Below are positions 10,808-19,679 of a stretch of 64,000 nt of DNA, piece by piece. Made by a program: the position numbers and the translations under genes. A model generated the notes under the pieces. That model searched no databases. It was not told the origin of the DNA and worked only from the letters and a program-made list of their open reading frames with translations. Each line of letters begins with the position of its first letter. Position 1 is the stretch's first letter. The stretch is taken from NCBI GenBank assembly GCA_020850755.1, contig JADZEB010000018.1, forward strand, positions 234,649 through 298,648, read 5' to 3'. Origin of the DNA: Alphaproteobacteria bacterium. GTDB lineage: Bacteria; Pseudomonadota; Alphaproteobacteria; Acetobacterales; Acetobacteraceae.

Positions 10808-11435
10808 CGTCGCGATCCTTGTTCGTCTCGGGCTTGGGCTTCTCGGGCTTGGGCTTCTCGGGCTTGGGCGGGGCGGTCAGGTGCGCCACGCGCGTCGTGA
10901 ACTTGTCATGGGCGCCCGCTGCCAGATGCGGCGCGGCCTCGGCGATGGCGTCGAGCAGCGGGTCGAGCCAGGCGCGGTCGGCCTTGGCGAAATCGCCGAG
11001 GACATGGCCGGTCACGCGCGCCTTCTCGCCCGGATGGCCGATGCCGAGGCGGATGCGCCAGTAGTCCTGGCCGCAATGCTGGTCGATCGAGCGCAGGCCG
11101 TTATGCCCGGCCGCGCCCCCGCCCAGCTTGGCGCGGACCCTCCCCGGCGCGAGGTCGAGCTCGTCGTGGAACACGACGATGTCGGCAAGCGCGACCTTGT
11201 AGAAGGCCGCCGCCGCCTGCACCGATTCACCCGAGAGATTCATGTAGGTCTGCGGCTTGAGCAGAAGGGTCTTCTCGCCGCCGATCTGGGCTTCGGCGAA
11301 ATGGCCCTTGAAGCGCGCCCGCCAGGGGCCGGCGCCGTGGCGGCGCGCGATCGCGTCGAGCGCCAGGAAACCGATATTGTGGCGGTTGAGCGCCATCGCG
11401 GGCTCGGGATTGCCCAAGCCGACCAGGAGCTTCAT
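10797..11435 (-). CDS. pth: peptidyl-tRNA hydrolase
   Basis: The enzyme frees tRNA from stalled peptidyl-tRNA in the cytosol. [12 protein letters not shown] at the start, the catalytic His in [14 protein letters not shown], Asn in [10 protein letters not shown] and Asp in [10 protein letters not shown] are all present. The ATG at 11435 gives this canonical N-terminus; an in-frame ATG three codons upstream is possible. The C-terminal tail is unusual: a 15-bp unit repeated three times (10826-10870) encodes PKPEK repeats before a charged end, beyond the normal fold. The gene overlaps ychF and follows rplY on the same strand, a common rplY-pth-ychF order. Confidence 0.96.
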   Translation of the reverse strand: MKLLVGLGNPEPAMALNRHNIGFLALDAIARRHGAGPWRARFKGHFAEAQIGGEKTLLLKPQTYMNLSGESVQAAAAFYKVALADIVVFHDELDLAPGRVRAKLGGGAAGHNGLRSIDQHCGQDYWRIRLGIGHPGEKARVTGHVLGDFAKADRAWLDPLLDAIAEAAPHLAAGAHDKFTTRVAHLTAPPKPEKPKPEKPKPETNKDRDDGV

Positions 11436-11579
11436 GGCGCGCACTCCCGCGATCGCGGCGCTTCGGGCTGGCGCGGTGCCCAGGCTGGGGGTGGCCCGGG
11501 CCGGGGATGCCTCAGGCCGGGGCGGGCGGGCCGGGGCGGCGGAACGGCCCGCGCCCCGACCCGGAACCCCGTATCAGCC

Positions 11580-12257
11580 TCAGCCCTTGCCCTTCTCGGC
11601 CGGCTTGGCAGCGCCGGCAGCGGCACCGGCCGCCGGTGCGGCGGCCGCGGCCGCGGCCTCGCCTTCGGCGGGCTTGGCCTCGACCTCGAGCTTGGTCGGC
11701 GCGGCGACCGAGCAGATGGTGAAGTCGCGATCGGTGATGGTCGGGCGCACGCTCTCGGGCAGCTTGATCGCGCTGATATGCACCGAGGCGCCGATGTCGA
11801 GCTCGGCCAGATCGACCTCGATCACATCGGGGATGTTCTCGGGCGTGCAGATGACGTCGACCTCGTGGCGGACGACGTTCAGCACGCCGCCGCGCTTGAT
11901 GCCGGGCGAACGCTCGGCATTGAGGAAGCGCACCGCGATCGCGACATGGATCGGCTCGCCGGCGGCAAGGCGCTGGAAGTCGGCATGCTGCGGGCGGTCG
12001 GTGACGACATGAAGCTGCACGTCGCGCAGCAGGCAGCGCTCGGTCCTGCCGTTTGCCGTGACGTCGTAAAGGTGCGAGCGCCAGCCCGGCTTGTGCAGCT
12101 CGCGCAGCAGGATGCGCGGATCGAGCGCAATAAGGGATGCGGCCTGCTTGCCGCCATAGATGACAGCCGGCACCATGCCAGCCCGCCGGGTCGCGCGCGC
12201 CGCCCCCTTACCGGCCCGCTCGCGCGCCGCAGCGTCGATCTTCACGATCTCGACCAT
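11580..12257 (-). CDS. rplY: 50S ribosomal protein L25/general stress protein Ctc
   Basis: The 225-residue protein is the long (Ctc/TL5) form of L25. It has an N-terminal 5S rRNA-binding domain (AGMVPAVIYGGK, DPRILLRELHKPGWRSHLYD, LRDVQLHVVTDRPQHADF) and a second beta-rich domain (PGIKRGGVLNVVRHEVDVIC to SVHISAIKLPE). A low-complexity Ala/Gly/Lys tail ends in KPAEKGKG. AAGGA precedes the ATG. It is the first gene of the rplY-pth-ychF run and is transcribed divergently from the DUF2339 gene. Confidence 0.95.
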   Translation of the reverse strand: MVEIVKIDAAARERAGKGAARATRRAGMVPAVIYGGKQAASLIALDPRILLRELHKPGWRSHLYDVTANGRTERCLLRDVQLHVVTDRPQHADFQRLAAGEPIHVAIAVRFLNAERSPGIKRGGVLNVVRHEVDVICTPENIPDVIEVDLAELDIGASVHISAIKLPESVRPTITDRDFTICSVAAPTKLEVEAKPAEGEAAAAAAAPAAGAAAGAAKPAEKGKG

Positions 12258-12737
12258 GGCTTGAAGTCCTTCGCGATGGGGTAACCGAAAATAGCCGCGC
12301 CGGCCTCCAGGGGTGCCGGCGCGGGGCGGGTTCTAGCCCAATCGCGCGGCCAAGGCAACATCGCGGGTGCGGGCGCACCGGACGGGGGGGAGCGGGGCCG
12401 GGCGCGCGCGGCCGGGGCGCGCGGCCGGGGCGCGCGCGGGGCCGTGCGGCGGGGGATGGCGGCCTCCGCGGCCTTTCCGGGCCATCCCCGGCCGTGCCGG
12501 GGCGCCCCGTTCGCGGTGCCGCGCGCGGGCGGGAACGGCGTCCCGTGGCGAGGCCAGATCGATGGCGAACGCCCCGGTGCCGCACGCGGGCGGGAAGGGC
12601 CGCCCCCCGGGCATCGGGCCAGGCGCTTGGGGCAGGCGCTTGCGCGCCGCCGGCGCGGAGCCGCGGGGCCTTGCCGGGCCGAGCCCGCGCCACGAATCAT
12701 TTCGACAGCGGGCCAAGTCGCGCTATGGTTCGCGCCC
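12258..12737. other. divergent intergenic region with GC-rich repeats
   Basis: This 480-bp stretch separates rplY from the DUF2339 gene and should hold both promoters, though no convincing -35/-10 pair was found. It contains a 21-bp direct repeat starting GGTGCCGCGCGCGGGC at 12515-12535 and again at 12576-12596 (one mismatch), and short GCGCGCGGCCGGGG iterations around 12402-12440. Open frames here have no recognisable protein character. Confidence 0.6.
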
Positions 12738-15641
12738 ATGGATGAATTCATACTCGTCGCGCTTCTGGTCGCGCTCGGCTGGCTGCTGGGCGTGATCGCC
12801 TTCTTCCGCGCCATGGCGCAGTCCCGGCGCATCCGCGTGCTGGAGCAGGCGCTGGCCGAACGCGGCATGATACCGGCCATGCCGGCAATGCCGGTCGATC
12901 AGGCCTTCGCCGCCGCCCAGCCGGCCGCCGACATGGCGGCCCCTGCCCCCCAAGCTCCCGCCACGGCGGCCGCGCCGCCGCCGGCGCCACCGGCCCCGGC
13001 CGAGGCCATGCCGTGGGAACTGCCATCGGCCCCGCGCCCGGCCTCGGTGCCGGCAAGCGAGCCCGCGCCGGTGCTGGCTTTCGGTGCCGCCGCGTCGGAC
13101 GCCGCCGCCAGCGCCGCCGCTGCCCCTGCCGATGCCGCCCCTGCCGACATGACTGCGACGGCGGCCAAGCCGGCGCGCCGCAAGCGCCCGAGCCTGGAGG
13201 AGCAGCTCACCCTGCGTTGGGGTGTGTGGGCCGGCGCGATCGCGATCATCCTCGCCGGCGTGTTCCTGATCCGCTACGCGATCGACCAGGGCTGGCTCAC
13301 GCCGGCCGTGCGCGTGACGATGGGCTTCGCGCTGGGGCTGGCGCTTGTCGTCGCCGCTGAATGGCTGCGCCGCCATCCGCTCGCCCAGCATCTCGCCGCC
13401 GGGATGAACCCCTCGCACGTGCCGCCCGCGCTGGCGGGGGCGGGCGTCGCGCTTTGCTTCGGCAATGTCTATGCCGCCTACGGCCTGTTCGAGCTGCTTG
13501 CCGCCGGCATCGCCTTCGTGGCGCTTGCCGCGGTGGCGTTCGGCGCGCTGGCGCTCGCGCTCCTGCAAGGGCCGCTGATCGCTGCCATCGGGCTGGTCGC
13601 GGCCTTCGTCACCCCGGCGCTGGTGGCCACCGACACGCCCAACGCGATGGCGCTGTTCGCCTATCTGCTGGCCGTGTGCGGCGCCGCCTTCGCGCTGGTC
13701 GGAGCGCGCGCCTGGGTGTGGCTGGCCTGGACCGCGATCGGCTTCGGCGTCGGCTGGGGCTTCCTCTGGCTCGGCACGACCAAGGCCAACCAGGCCGAGC
13801 TTGCCGTGCTGCTGCTCTATGCCAACGGCCTCCTGGCGCTGGCCTTGTTCCTGCTGCCGCGCGCGGCCTACGCCACCGAGATCGGCCGGCTGATCGGCTG
13901 GGTGGCGGTTACGCTGCTCGCCCTGCTTGCGCTGGTGGGCGGCATCGAGGCCGAGCATGCCTTCAGCGCCGTCCTGGCCACGATGCTGTTCGCGGGCCTG
14001 ACCTACCTCGCCGCCTGGCGCGTGCCGCGCATCGACTTCCTGCCGGTGCTGGCGCTGGCGCTCGCCGCCGGGCTGCTGGCAAGCTGGGGCGTGGGCAAGG
14101 TCCCGGCCCCGGGCGAGCCGATCGGCGTGATCGAGGGCACCGCCACCGGCTACATGCCGACCGCGCTCGTGCCCGAGGCGGTGCAGCCCTTCCTCACCGC
14201 GCTGATGCTGCTGGGCGGGCTGTTCCTGCTCGCCTCCTTCGCGCTGCAATGGCGCGTGCCGCGACCCTGGCGGCTGGCGACGCTCGGTGCCGCCGGGCCG
14301 CTCGTGCTTGCCATGATCGGCTTCGCCAAGGTGCGCGTCTTCGCCACCGACACCATGTGGGCCTTCGCCGCATTGCTGCTGGCGGCGGTGATGCTCGGCT
14401 GCACCGAGCGGTTGTTGCGCGCGCGCGCCAAGCCGCGCTTCGAGCGCGCGGCCGGCATCTTCGCGTTGGGCGTTGCCGGCGCGCTGGCGCTGGCGGTGGC
14501 GATGGGGCTGCAACGCTTCTGGCTGACGGTGGCGGTGGCCGCGCTGCTGCCGGCGATCGCCTATGTCGCCCTGCAGGTGCGCCTGCCGGCGCTGCGCTGG
14601 GGTGCGGCGGCGCTGGTGCCGGTGGTGGCCGCGCGGCTCCTGTTCAACCCCTATGTCGCCGAGTATCCGCTCGGCAGCCTGCCGATCCTCAACTGGCTGC
14701 TCTGGGGCTATGGCGCGCCGGCCGTCTGCGCCTGGGCGGCGGCGCGGCTGTTCGAGATCCAGCGCGACGACTGGCTGGTGGGCCTGCTGGAGATACTGGC
14801 GCTCCTGTTCGCAACCGTGCTGGTCGTGCTGCAACTGCGCCACCTGTTCGGCGCGGGCACGCTGACCGCCGACTACGAGTTCGCCGAGGCCGCGACGCAG
14901 ACGCTCGCTCTCGCCGCGCTGTCCCTGCTCGTGCTGCACCTCAACCGACGCATGCCGCGCCCGGTGCTCGGCCTGGCCTGGGCGGCGCTTGGCGCGGCGG
15001 CGGGCTGGCATGCGGTGGTGGTGCTCGGGCTTGCGCTCAATCCGCTGGTCACGAACGAGCCGGTGGGCAGCCTGCCCATCCTCAACCTGCTGCTGGCGGG
15101 CTTCCTCGCGCCCGGGCTGATCGCGCTCGCCTATCGCGCCCTGCCGGAAACCGCGCCCGAGCGCGTGGCGGGCTTCCCGGTGCGCGCCGCCCTTGGCGGG
15201 GCGGGGCTGGTGTGGGGCCTGGTCTGGCTCACGCTCGAGACGCGGCGCTGGTTCCAGGGCCCCGAGATCGGCTTCGGCCGCGCCACCGACGCCGAGTGGT
15301 ACGCCTATTCGGGCGTGTGGCTGGCCTATGGCGGGGCGCTGCTCGCACTCGGCCTGCGCACCGGCTCGCGCCCGATCCGGCTGGCCGCGCTGGCGGTGGT
15401 GACGCTGACGGTGTGCAAGGTGTTCCTCTCGGACATGGCCGAGCTTACCGGCATCCTGCGGGTGCTGAGCTTCCTCGGCCTCGGCTTCGCGCTGATCGCG
15501 ATCGGCTGGCTCTACCAGCGCTTCGTCTTTCCGCCGCGCGCGGCCGGCCCGGACGAGGAGGAGGAGGAGGAAGCCGCGCCGGACCAGCCGGCTGCGCCGC
15601 ACGCAGCGCCGGCGGCGCCCAGTCCCGCCCCCGGCAGCTAG
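12738..15641 (+). CDS. DUF2339 domain-containing polytopic membrane protein
   Basis: The protein has about 967 residues. It starts MDEFILVALLVALGWLLGVI, one transmembrane helix followed by a short coil (RRIRVLEQALAERG). A roughly 110-residue Ala/Pro linker comes next, then the conserved entry motif SLEEQLTLRWGVWAGAIAII. More than twenty hydrophobic helices follow to the end, and the repeated EPVGSLPILN / YPLGSLPILN motif occurs twice. That matches DUF2339, a family of very large inner-membrane proteins of unknown function. The ATG at 12738 is chosen because the membrane helix starts there. The tail is acidic (DEEEEEEAAPD). Confidence 0.9.
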   Translation: MDEFILVALLVALGWLLGVIAFFRAMAQSRRIRVLEQALAERGMIPAMPAMPVDQAFAAAQPAADMAAPAPQAPATAAAPPPAPPAPAEAMPWELPSAPRPASVPASEPAPVLAFGAAASDAAASAAAAPADAAPADMTATAAKPARRKRPSLEEQLTLRWGVWAGAIAIILAGVFLIRYAIDQGWLTPAVRVTMGFALGLALVVAAEWLRRHPLAQHLAAGMNPSHVPPALAGAGVALCFGNVYAAYGLFELLAAGIAFVALAAVAFGALALALLQGPLIAAIGLVAAFVTPALVATDTPNAMALFAYLLAVCGAAFALVGARAWVWLAWTAIGFGVGWGFLWLGTTKANQAELAVLLLYANGLLALALFLLPRAAYATEIGRLIGWVAVTLLALLALVGGIEAEHAFSAVLATMLFAGLTYLAAWRVPRIDFLPVLALALAAGLLASWGVGKVPAPGEPIGVIEGTATGYMPTALVPEAVQPFLTALMLLGGLFLLASFALQWRVPRPWRLATLGAAGPLVLAMIGFAKVRVFATDTMWAFAALLLAAVMLGCTERLLRARAKPRFERAAGIFALGVAGALALAVAMGLQRFWLTVAVAALLPAIAYVALQVRLPALRWGAAALVPVVAARLLFNPYVAEYPLGSLPILNWLLWGYGAPAVCAWAAARLFEIQRDDWLVGLLEILALLFATVLVVLQLRHLFGAGTLTADYEFAEAATQTLALAALSLLVLHLNRRMPRPVLGLAWAALGAAAGWHAVVVLGLALNPLVTNEPVGSLPILNLLLAGFLAPGLIALAYRALPETAPERVAGFPVRAALGGAGLVWGLVWLTLETRRWFQGPEIGFGRATDAEWYAYSGVWLAYGGALLALGLRTGSRPIRLAALAVVTLTVCKVFLSDMAELTGILRVLSFLGLGFALIAIGWLYQRFVFPPRAAGPDEEEEEEAAPDQPAAPHAAPAAPSPAPGS

Positions 15642-15656
15642 CGGGTCGTCGCCGCC

Positions 15657-16235
15657 TCAGAGTCCGGGGCGCGACAATTCCTCGATCAGCCAGCCGGTCG
15701 AAGGCGGCGGATCGGGGCTGACAGAGAGCGGCACCGCGTTGGCCAGCGGCGTGTCGAAGGGCAGGCCCAACCCCGCCCGCGCCGCGCGCCAGAGCGTGCC
15801 ATGTGCCACCACCAGCACCGGCCCCGCATGGCCGATCGCGGCGGCGAGCCCGCGCAGCGCGCGCGCCTTCAACTCGGCGAAGCTCTCCGCGCCCTCGGGG
15901 GTCGCCTCGCCCGCGACCCAGGCCTTGTACCAGCCGCCCTGGCCGCGGATGCGCCCTTCCTCGACGCCGAAGCCCGCTTCCATCAGATCGTCGTGGAACA
16001 TGAGCGGTGCGCGCACCGATTGCGCCACGATCTCGGCCGTGTGCCGGCAGCGCGCCAGCGGCGAGGCGATGATGGTGGTGATGGACACGCCGGCGAGCGC
16101 GCGCGCGGCGGCATGCGCCTGCTCCACCCCGCGCGCATTGAGCGGGATGTCGGTGCGGCCCTGGTTGCGGCCGGCCAGGTTCCAGTCGGTCTCGCCGTGG
16201 CGGAGATAGAGGAAGGATCGGCGCGGCAGCGGCAT
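15657..16235 (-). CDS. histidine phosphatase family protein
   Basis: The 192-residue protein has the phosphoglycerate-mutase-like RHG motif at FLYLRHGETDWN, a second arginine in SPLARCRHTAEIV, an acidic residue in EAGFGVEEGRI and the second catalytic histidine in VLVVAHGTLWRAA. These are the four elements of the phosphohistidine active site. The substrate could be phosphoglycerate, a nucleotide-derived phosphate or another small phosphate ester. It is 10 bp downstream of the GST gene on the same strand and convergent with the DUF2339 gene. Confidence 0.9.
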   Translation of the reverse strand: MPLPRRSFLYLRHGETDWNLAGRNQGRTDIPLNARGVEQAHAAARALAGVSITTIIASPLARCRHTAEIVAQSVRAPLMFHDDLMEAGFGVEEGRIRGQGGWYKAWVAGEATPEGAESFAELKARALRGLAAAIGHAGPVLVVAHGTLWRAARAGLGLPFDTPLANAVPLSVSPDPPPSTGWLIEELSRPGL

Positions 16236-16245
16236 GGCAGGTCCT

Positions 16246-16869
16246 TCAGCTCAGCCCCTCGGCCTTGAGCGCCTTCTGCACCGCCGGGCGCGCGGCGACG
16301 CGGTCGTGCAGGGCGGCGAGGTTGGGGAAATCAGCCAGCGCCTTGCCGGTGCGGCCCACCCAGCGCGCCAGCACGAACAGGTAGGGATCGACCACCGAAT
16401 AGCGCGCGCCGAGCGCATGCTCGCGCCCGGCGAGCTGGTCGTTCGCGACCGCCAGATGCTTGATCGTGTCGGCCTTGGCCTTCTCGGTCGCGGCCGGGAC
16501 ATGGGCGGGATCGCCGACGAAACGCTCGGCACGCGTGATGCGCGTATAGCCGCCATTGTGCAGGCTGCCCGAGAGGAAGTTCAGCCACTCGATCGCGCGC
16601 ACGAGCGTCTCGTCATCGCCGGCGAGCAGCCCGGCCACCGGGTTGGTGCGCCCGAGCCAGATCGAGATCGCGGGCAGCTCGGTCAGGAGCGAGCCGTCGT
16701 CGCGCTCCAGCACCGGCACCTTGGCCTTGGGGTTGACGCGCTGGTAGGCGGGGTGGAACTGCGCCCCTTCCTTTAGGTTGACGGCCTCGGCCGCGAAGGG
16801 CTTGCCGATCTCGTGCAGGATGATGTGCGGGGCGAGCGAGCAGGCGCCCGGCGCGTAGAAAAGCTTCAT
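16246..16869 (-). CDS. glutathione S-transferase, beta class-like
   Basis: The 207-residue protein begins MKLFYAPGACSLAPHIILHE, with the Cys-10 typical of bacterial beta-class GSTs. It has the thioredoxin-fold cis-proline and glutathione-binding segment KVPVLERDDGSLLTELPAI, then an all-helical C-terminal domain ending in ALADFPNLAALHDRVAARPAV. It conjugates glutathione to electrophiles or reduces disulfides in the cytosol. AAGGGGA precedes the ATG. It is read with the phosphatase gene downstream and follows prs by 49 bp. Confidence 0.93.
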   Translation of the reverse strand: MKLFYAPGACSLAPHIILHEIGKPFAAEAVNLKEGAQFHPAYQRVNPKAKVPVLERDDGSLLTELPAISIWLGRTNPVAGLLAGDDETLVRAIEWLNFLSGSLHNGGYTRITRAERFVGDPAHVPAATEKAKADTIKHLAVANDQLAGREHALGARYSVVDPYLFVLARWVGRTGKALADFPNLAALHDRVAARPAVQKALKAEGLS

Positions 16870-16918
16870 GGCGTGATCCCCTTGCGGATGGCCGGAAGGT
16901 GCCGCGCCCGTGCGCGCC

Positions 16919-17851
16919 TCAGCAGAACAGGGTCGAGACCGACTGTTCCTCGGAGACGCGCTTGATCGCCTCGGCGATCAGCGGCGCGATGGTGATCTGG
17001 CGGATGTTGTGGGCCACGCGCACCGCCTCGGTCGCCATGATGCTGTCGGTCAGCACCAGCTGCTCCATCGGCGAGGCGGCAACGCGCGCCACCGCGCCCC
17101 CGGACAGCACGCCATGCGTGACATAGGTCGAGACCGACACCGCGCCGTGGCGGATCAGCGCCTCGGCCGCGTTGCAGAGCGTGCCGCCGCTGTCGACGAT
17201 GTCATCGACCAGGAGGCAGTGCCGGCCCTTCACCTCGCCGATCACGTTCATCACCTCCGACATGCCGGCGCGCTCGCGCCGCTTGTCGATGATGGCAAGG
17301 TCGGCATTGATGCGCGTGGCGATCGCGCGCGCGCGCACCACCCCGCCCACATCCGGGGAGACCACCATCAGGTCCTTGCCGGCATAGCGCTCCTTGATGT
17401 CGCGCACGAACACCGGGGCGGCGAACAGATTGTCCACCGGGATGTCGAAGAAGCCCTGGATCTGCCCGGCATGCAGGTCGAGCGTCAGCACGCGGTTGGC
17501 GCCCGCGGTGGTGATCAGGTTCGCCACCAGCTTGGCCGAGATCGGCGTGCGCGGCCCCGACTTGCGGTCCTGGCGGGCATAGCCGAAATAGGGGATCACG
17601 GCGGTGACACGCTTGGCCGAGCCGCGCTTGAGCGCATCGAGCGTGATCAGCAGTTCCATCAGATTGTCGTTGGCGGGGTAGCTGGTCGACTGCACCACGA
17701 ACACGTCCTCGCCGCGGACATTCTCGTGGATCTCGACGAACACCTCCATGTCGGCGAAGCGCCGGACCGAGGCGGCGGTGAGCTTGAGCTGAAGCGCGGT
17801 GGCCACCGCTTCGGCCAAGGGGCGGTTGGAGTTGCACGCGACGATTTTCAT
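16919..17851 (-). CDS. prs: ribose-phosphate pyrophosphokinase
   Basis: The enzyme makes PRPP from ribose 5-phosphate and ATP, feeding purine, pyrimidine, histidine and tryptophan synthesis. The 310-residue product has the class I motifs [20 protein letters not shown], the flexible loop [10 protein letters not shown], the [12 protein letters not shown] dimer segment, [12 protein letters not shown] and the PRPP loop [13 protein letters not shown]. The length is normal. About 95 bp upstream lies a half-palindrome GTTTACATGCAAC on the coding strand that resembles the operator of the regulator gene at 29623-30708; whether this matters is not known. Confidence 0.97.
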   Translation of the reverse strand: MKIVACNSNRPLAEAVATALQLKLTAASVRRFADMEVFVEIHENVRGEDVFVVQSTSYPANDNLMELLITLDALKRGSAKRVTAVIPYFGYARQDRKSGPRTPISAKLVANLITTAGANRVLTLDLHAGQIQGFFDIPVDNLFAAPVFVRDIKERYAGKDLMVVSPDVGGVVRARAIATRINADLAIIDKRRERAGMSEVMNVIGEVKGRHCLLVDDIVDSGGTLCNAAEALIRHGAVSVSTYVTHGVLSGGAVARVAASPMEQLVLTDSIMATEAVRVAHNIRQITIAPLIAEAIKRVSEEQSVSTLFC

Positions 17852-17946
17852 CGAGGCTCCCGCAGGCTTGGTCGGACGGCGAGGCGAAAACCGCGCGGGG
17901 ACTCGCCAGGGGGCCGCGCGGCGGGCGGACTCCTAGCATCGCGACT

Positions 17947-17958
17947 GTTGCATGTAAA
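17947..17958. promoter_or_regulatory. TTGCATGTAAAC site, similar to the 30717 palindrome
   Basis: Read on the minus strand this is GTTTACATGCAA. It shares 10 of 12 positions with TTTACATGTAAA before the fusion-regulator gene. It lies about 95 bp upstream of prs. A single short match in a large window can be chance, so this is only a candidate operator. Confidence 0.3.
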
Positions 17959-18102
17959 CGGCGGCCGGACGGCGGCTGCGGGCTTTTCGCCGCCTGTCCC
18001 GCAGGCCCGGGCAGGACGGGGCGCGAACGAAGAACCGGGCGCGCGGCCGCACGCCCGGTCCTGCGCGTCGGCGGCCCCGGCGCGGGGCCGCGCGCGGGGG
18101 GG

Positions 18103-19110
18103 TCAGCGGCGGCGGCGCGCGCTGCGCCCGGAAGGCGCGGCCACCACCGGCGGCGGGGCGAAGGCCGGCTGCTCGGCCAAGGGTGGCAGCCCGGCGCGGC
18201 CGCGATGGAACGAGGCATTGTGGCGTGCGGTGCGTCCGACCAGCTCGGTGATGCCGGCCGCGCCCACCTCGGAGATCTCGTCGGCGACGGACTGGAAGCC
18301 GCTGGTTTCCTGCGCCGTGGGCACGAACTTCACCTGCGCGATCGAGCCGATATCGACCCCGTCGCGACGGTTGAGGTCGTGGGTGAATTCGAGCCGCCGG
18401 CGCCCGCCCTCCAGGCCCTTGCGTTCGGCGATCGGGCGCAGGATGTAGTCGGCGCCGTCGCGGCTGTCGGTCGGCACCAGGCCGAAGCGGATCAGCGCCG
18501 CACGGGTCTGCTCGGCCATGATGCGCTGGGCGTCGGGTGAATAGGCCTCGCTCGGCAGCAGCGCGATGCGCGCCCCGCCGCGCGGCAGCACCAGCGCCTG
18601 GGCGGCGGGGAGGTTGGCGCGCTGCTGTTCGCGCGTGCGGATCAGCGCGGCGATCTGCGGCGCGGCCGGGCGGATCATCTGGTTGAACAGCGCGACATCC
18701 CCGCGCGTGAGGCGATCGACCGCGCCGGGCTCGCTTCGCGCCGAGCCCACCGGCTGGCCCTGGATGTCGGAGACGGCAAAGTTGACGCGCACATCCGCGC
18801 CCTCGCGCACGAAGGAGGCACGCACGCGGTAGTCGGCAACGCCGATCGCGCGCGAAGTGGCCGGCACGTCATGCTCGCGGATCTGCGTGGCGACCAGGTC
18901 GGCCACCTGGCGCTGCTGCAACGGCCCGACGCGCTGGCCGGGTGCGACCTCCACCAGCGTGCGCGGCGGCGGCAGGGTGAAGGATTCGACGCGCGGCTGG
19001 GCGCACGCGGCCGGCAGCAGCGCGGCAAGCGCGAGCGCGAGCAGTGTCAGGCGGCGACGGATCGGCGTGGTGCTGGCGGCGGGAGCGGCGGCGTGGGTGC
19101 TGGCGGTCAT
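18103..19110 (-). CDS. putative lipoprotein, related to the 19680-21806 product
   Basis: The 335-residue protein has a positively charged N-terminus, a hydrophobic stretch (LTLLALALAALLPAAC) and a lipobox with Cys at about residue 38, so it should be lipidated by Lgt. Two similar halves are visible. One is DYRVRASFVREGADVRVNFA followed by VSDIQGQPVG. The other is ADYILRPIAERKGLEGGRRR followed by LEFTHDLNRRDGVDIGSIAQ. The tail is rich in Pro, Ala and Arg. The start at 19110 is chosen because it places the signal sequence correctly; the frame stays open upstream without sense. The function is unknown; see the paralogue upstream. Confidence 0.75.
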   Translation of the reverse strand: MTASTHAAAPAASTTPIRRRLTLLALALAALLPAACAQPRVESFTLPPPRTLVEVAPGQRVGPLQQRQVADLVATQIREHDVPATSRAIGVADYRVRASFVREGADVRVNFAVSDIQGQPVGSARSEPGAVDRLTRGDVALFNQMIRPAAPQIAALIRTREQQRANLPAAQALVLPRGGARIALLPSEAYSPDAQRIMAEQTRAALIRFGLVPTDSRDGADYILRPIAERKGLEGGRRRLEFTHDLNRRDGVDIGSIAQVKFVPTAQETSGFQSVADEISEVGAAGITELVGRTARHNASFHRGRAGLPPLAEQPAFAPPPVVAAPSGRSARRRR

Positions 19111-19414
19111 GGGGGGGATCGCGACTCCGGGACGGGGCGGGCGAGGACGAAGGGGGCCGGTCGCGCATGGCTGGAGCGTGCCGGACCGCACGGCCAGCGC
19201 TAGAGGCGCGGCGCTGATGCGCAGGGCGCGACTCGGGACCGGATCGGCGGCGGCGATTCGATAACACAGAGTGGCGCGCCGCGCGAACGCCCGGCGCTCA
19301 ATCTGTTGTGACTTCGCGGCGAGAAAGCGCAGCCGGCCTGAAGGCTGCGATGCGGGCGATGCGGCTGCCGGCCGTGCGCGCCGCCACCCGGCCGGTGCCA
19401 TCGCGGAGGCCAGG

Positions 19415-19526
19415 CCGCGCAACGGACAGGCCGCGTAACGGACAGGCCGCGCAACGGACAGACCGCGCCACGGCCAGACCGCGCAACGGCCAGACCGCGC
19501 AACGGACAGACCGCGCAACGGACAGA
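19415..19526. repeat. 16-bp tandem repeat, seven copies
   Basis: Seven units of ccgcgcaacggacaga start at 19415, 19431, 19447, 19463, 19479, 19495 and 19511, most identical or with one to three changes. There are no spacers, so it is not CRISPR. Confidence 0.93.
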
Positions 19527-19567
19527 CGGGGCCAGCCGCGGCCTTGGCGAACGGCGCAGAGAATCAT

Positions 19568-19620
19568 GCAGGGCGGGGCGGCAGGGCGGGGCGGCAGGGC
19601 GGGGCGGCAGGGCGAGGGGG
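19568..19620. repeat. 13-bp tandem repeat, four copies
   Basis: The unit gcagggcggggcg is repeated at 19568, 19581 and 19594, with a degenerate fourth copy at 19607-19619. It lies just 3' of the 708-residue lipoprotein gene. Confidence 0.9.
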
Positions 19621-19679
19621 CGCCGTCCCCCGCGCCGGGCTTGCGGCCCGGCTCGCCCCCGGCTGGCCGCCGCCCGCGT

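Larger units (their letters stand above)
19111..19679. other. 569-bp gap between two lipoprotein genes, largely tandem repeats
   Basis: Both flanking genes point leftward, so this gap is the leader of the smaller lipoprotein gene and the trailer of the larger. It holds a 16-bp and a 13-bp tandem array (listed separately). The rest is GC-rich with no recognisable gene. A short AT-richer patch with ATAACACAGAG lies near 19261; ATGACACAGAG recurs near 21825, just upstream of the paralogous gene, which may hint at a shared promoter element. Confidence 0.6.

Noticed and set aside
12723..15602. 959-residue minus-strand open frame opposite the DUF2339 gene
   Set aside because: It is rich in Gln, Arg, Glu, Gly and His, which is the typical antisense of a membrane protein in GC-rich DNA. 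No start signal or domain was seen.
19415..19620. possible CRISPR array
   Set aside because: The 16-bp and 13-bp units follow each other directly without unique spacers, and no cas gene is near.
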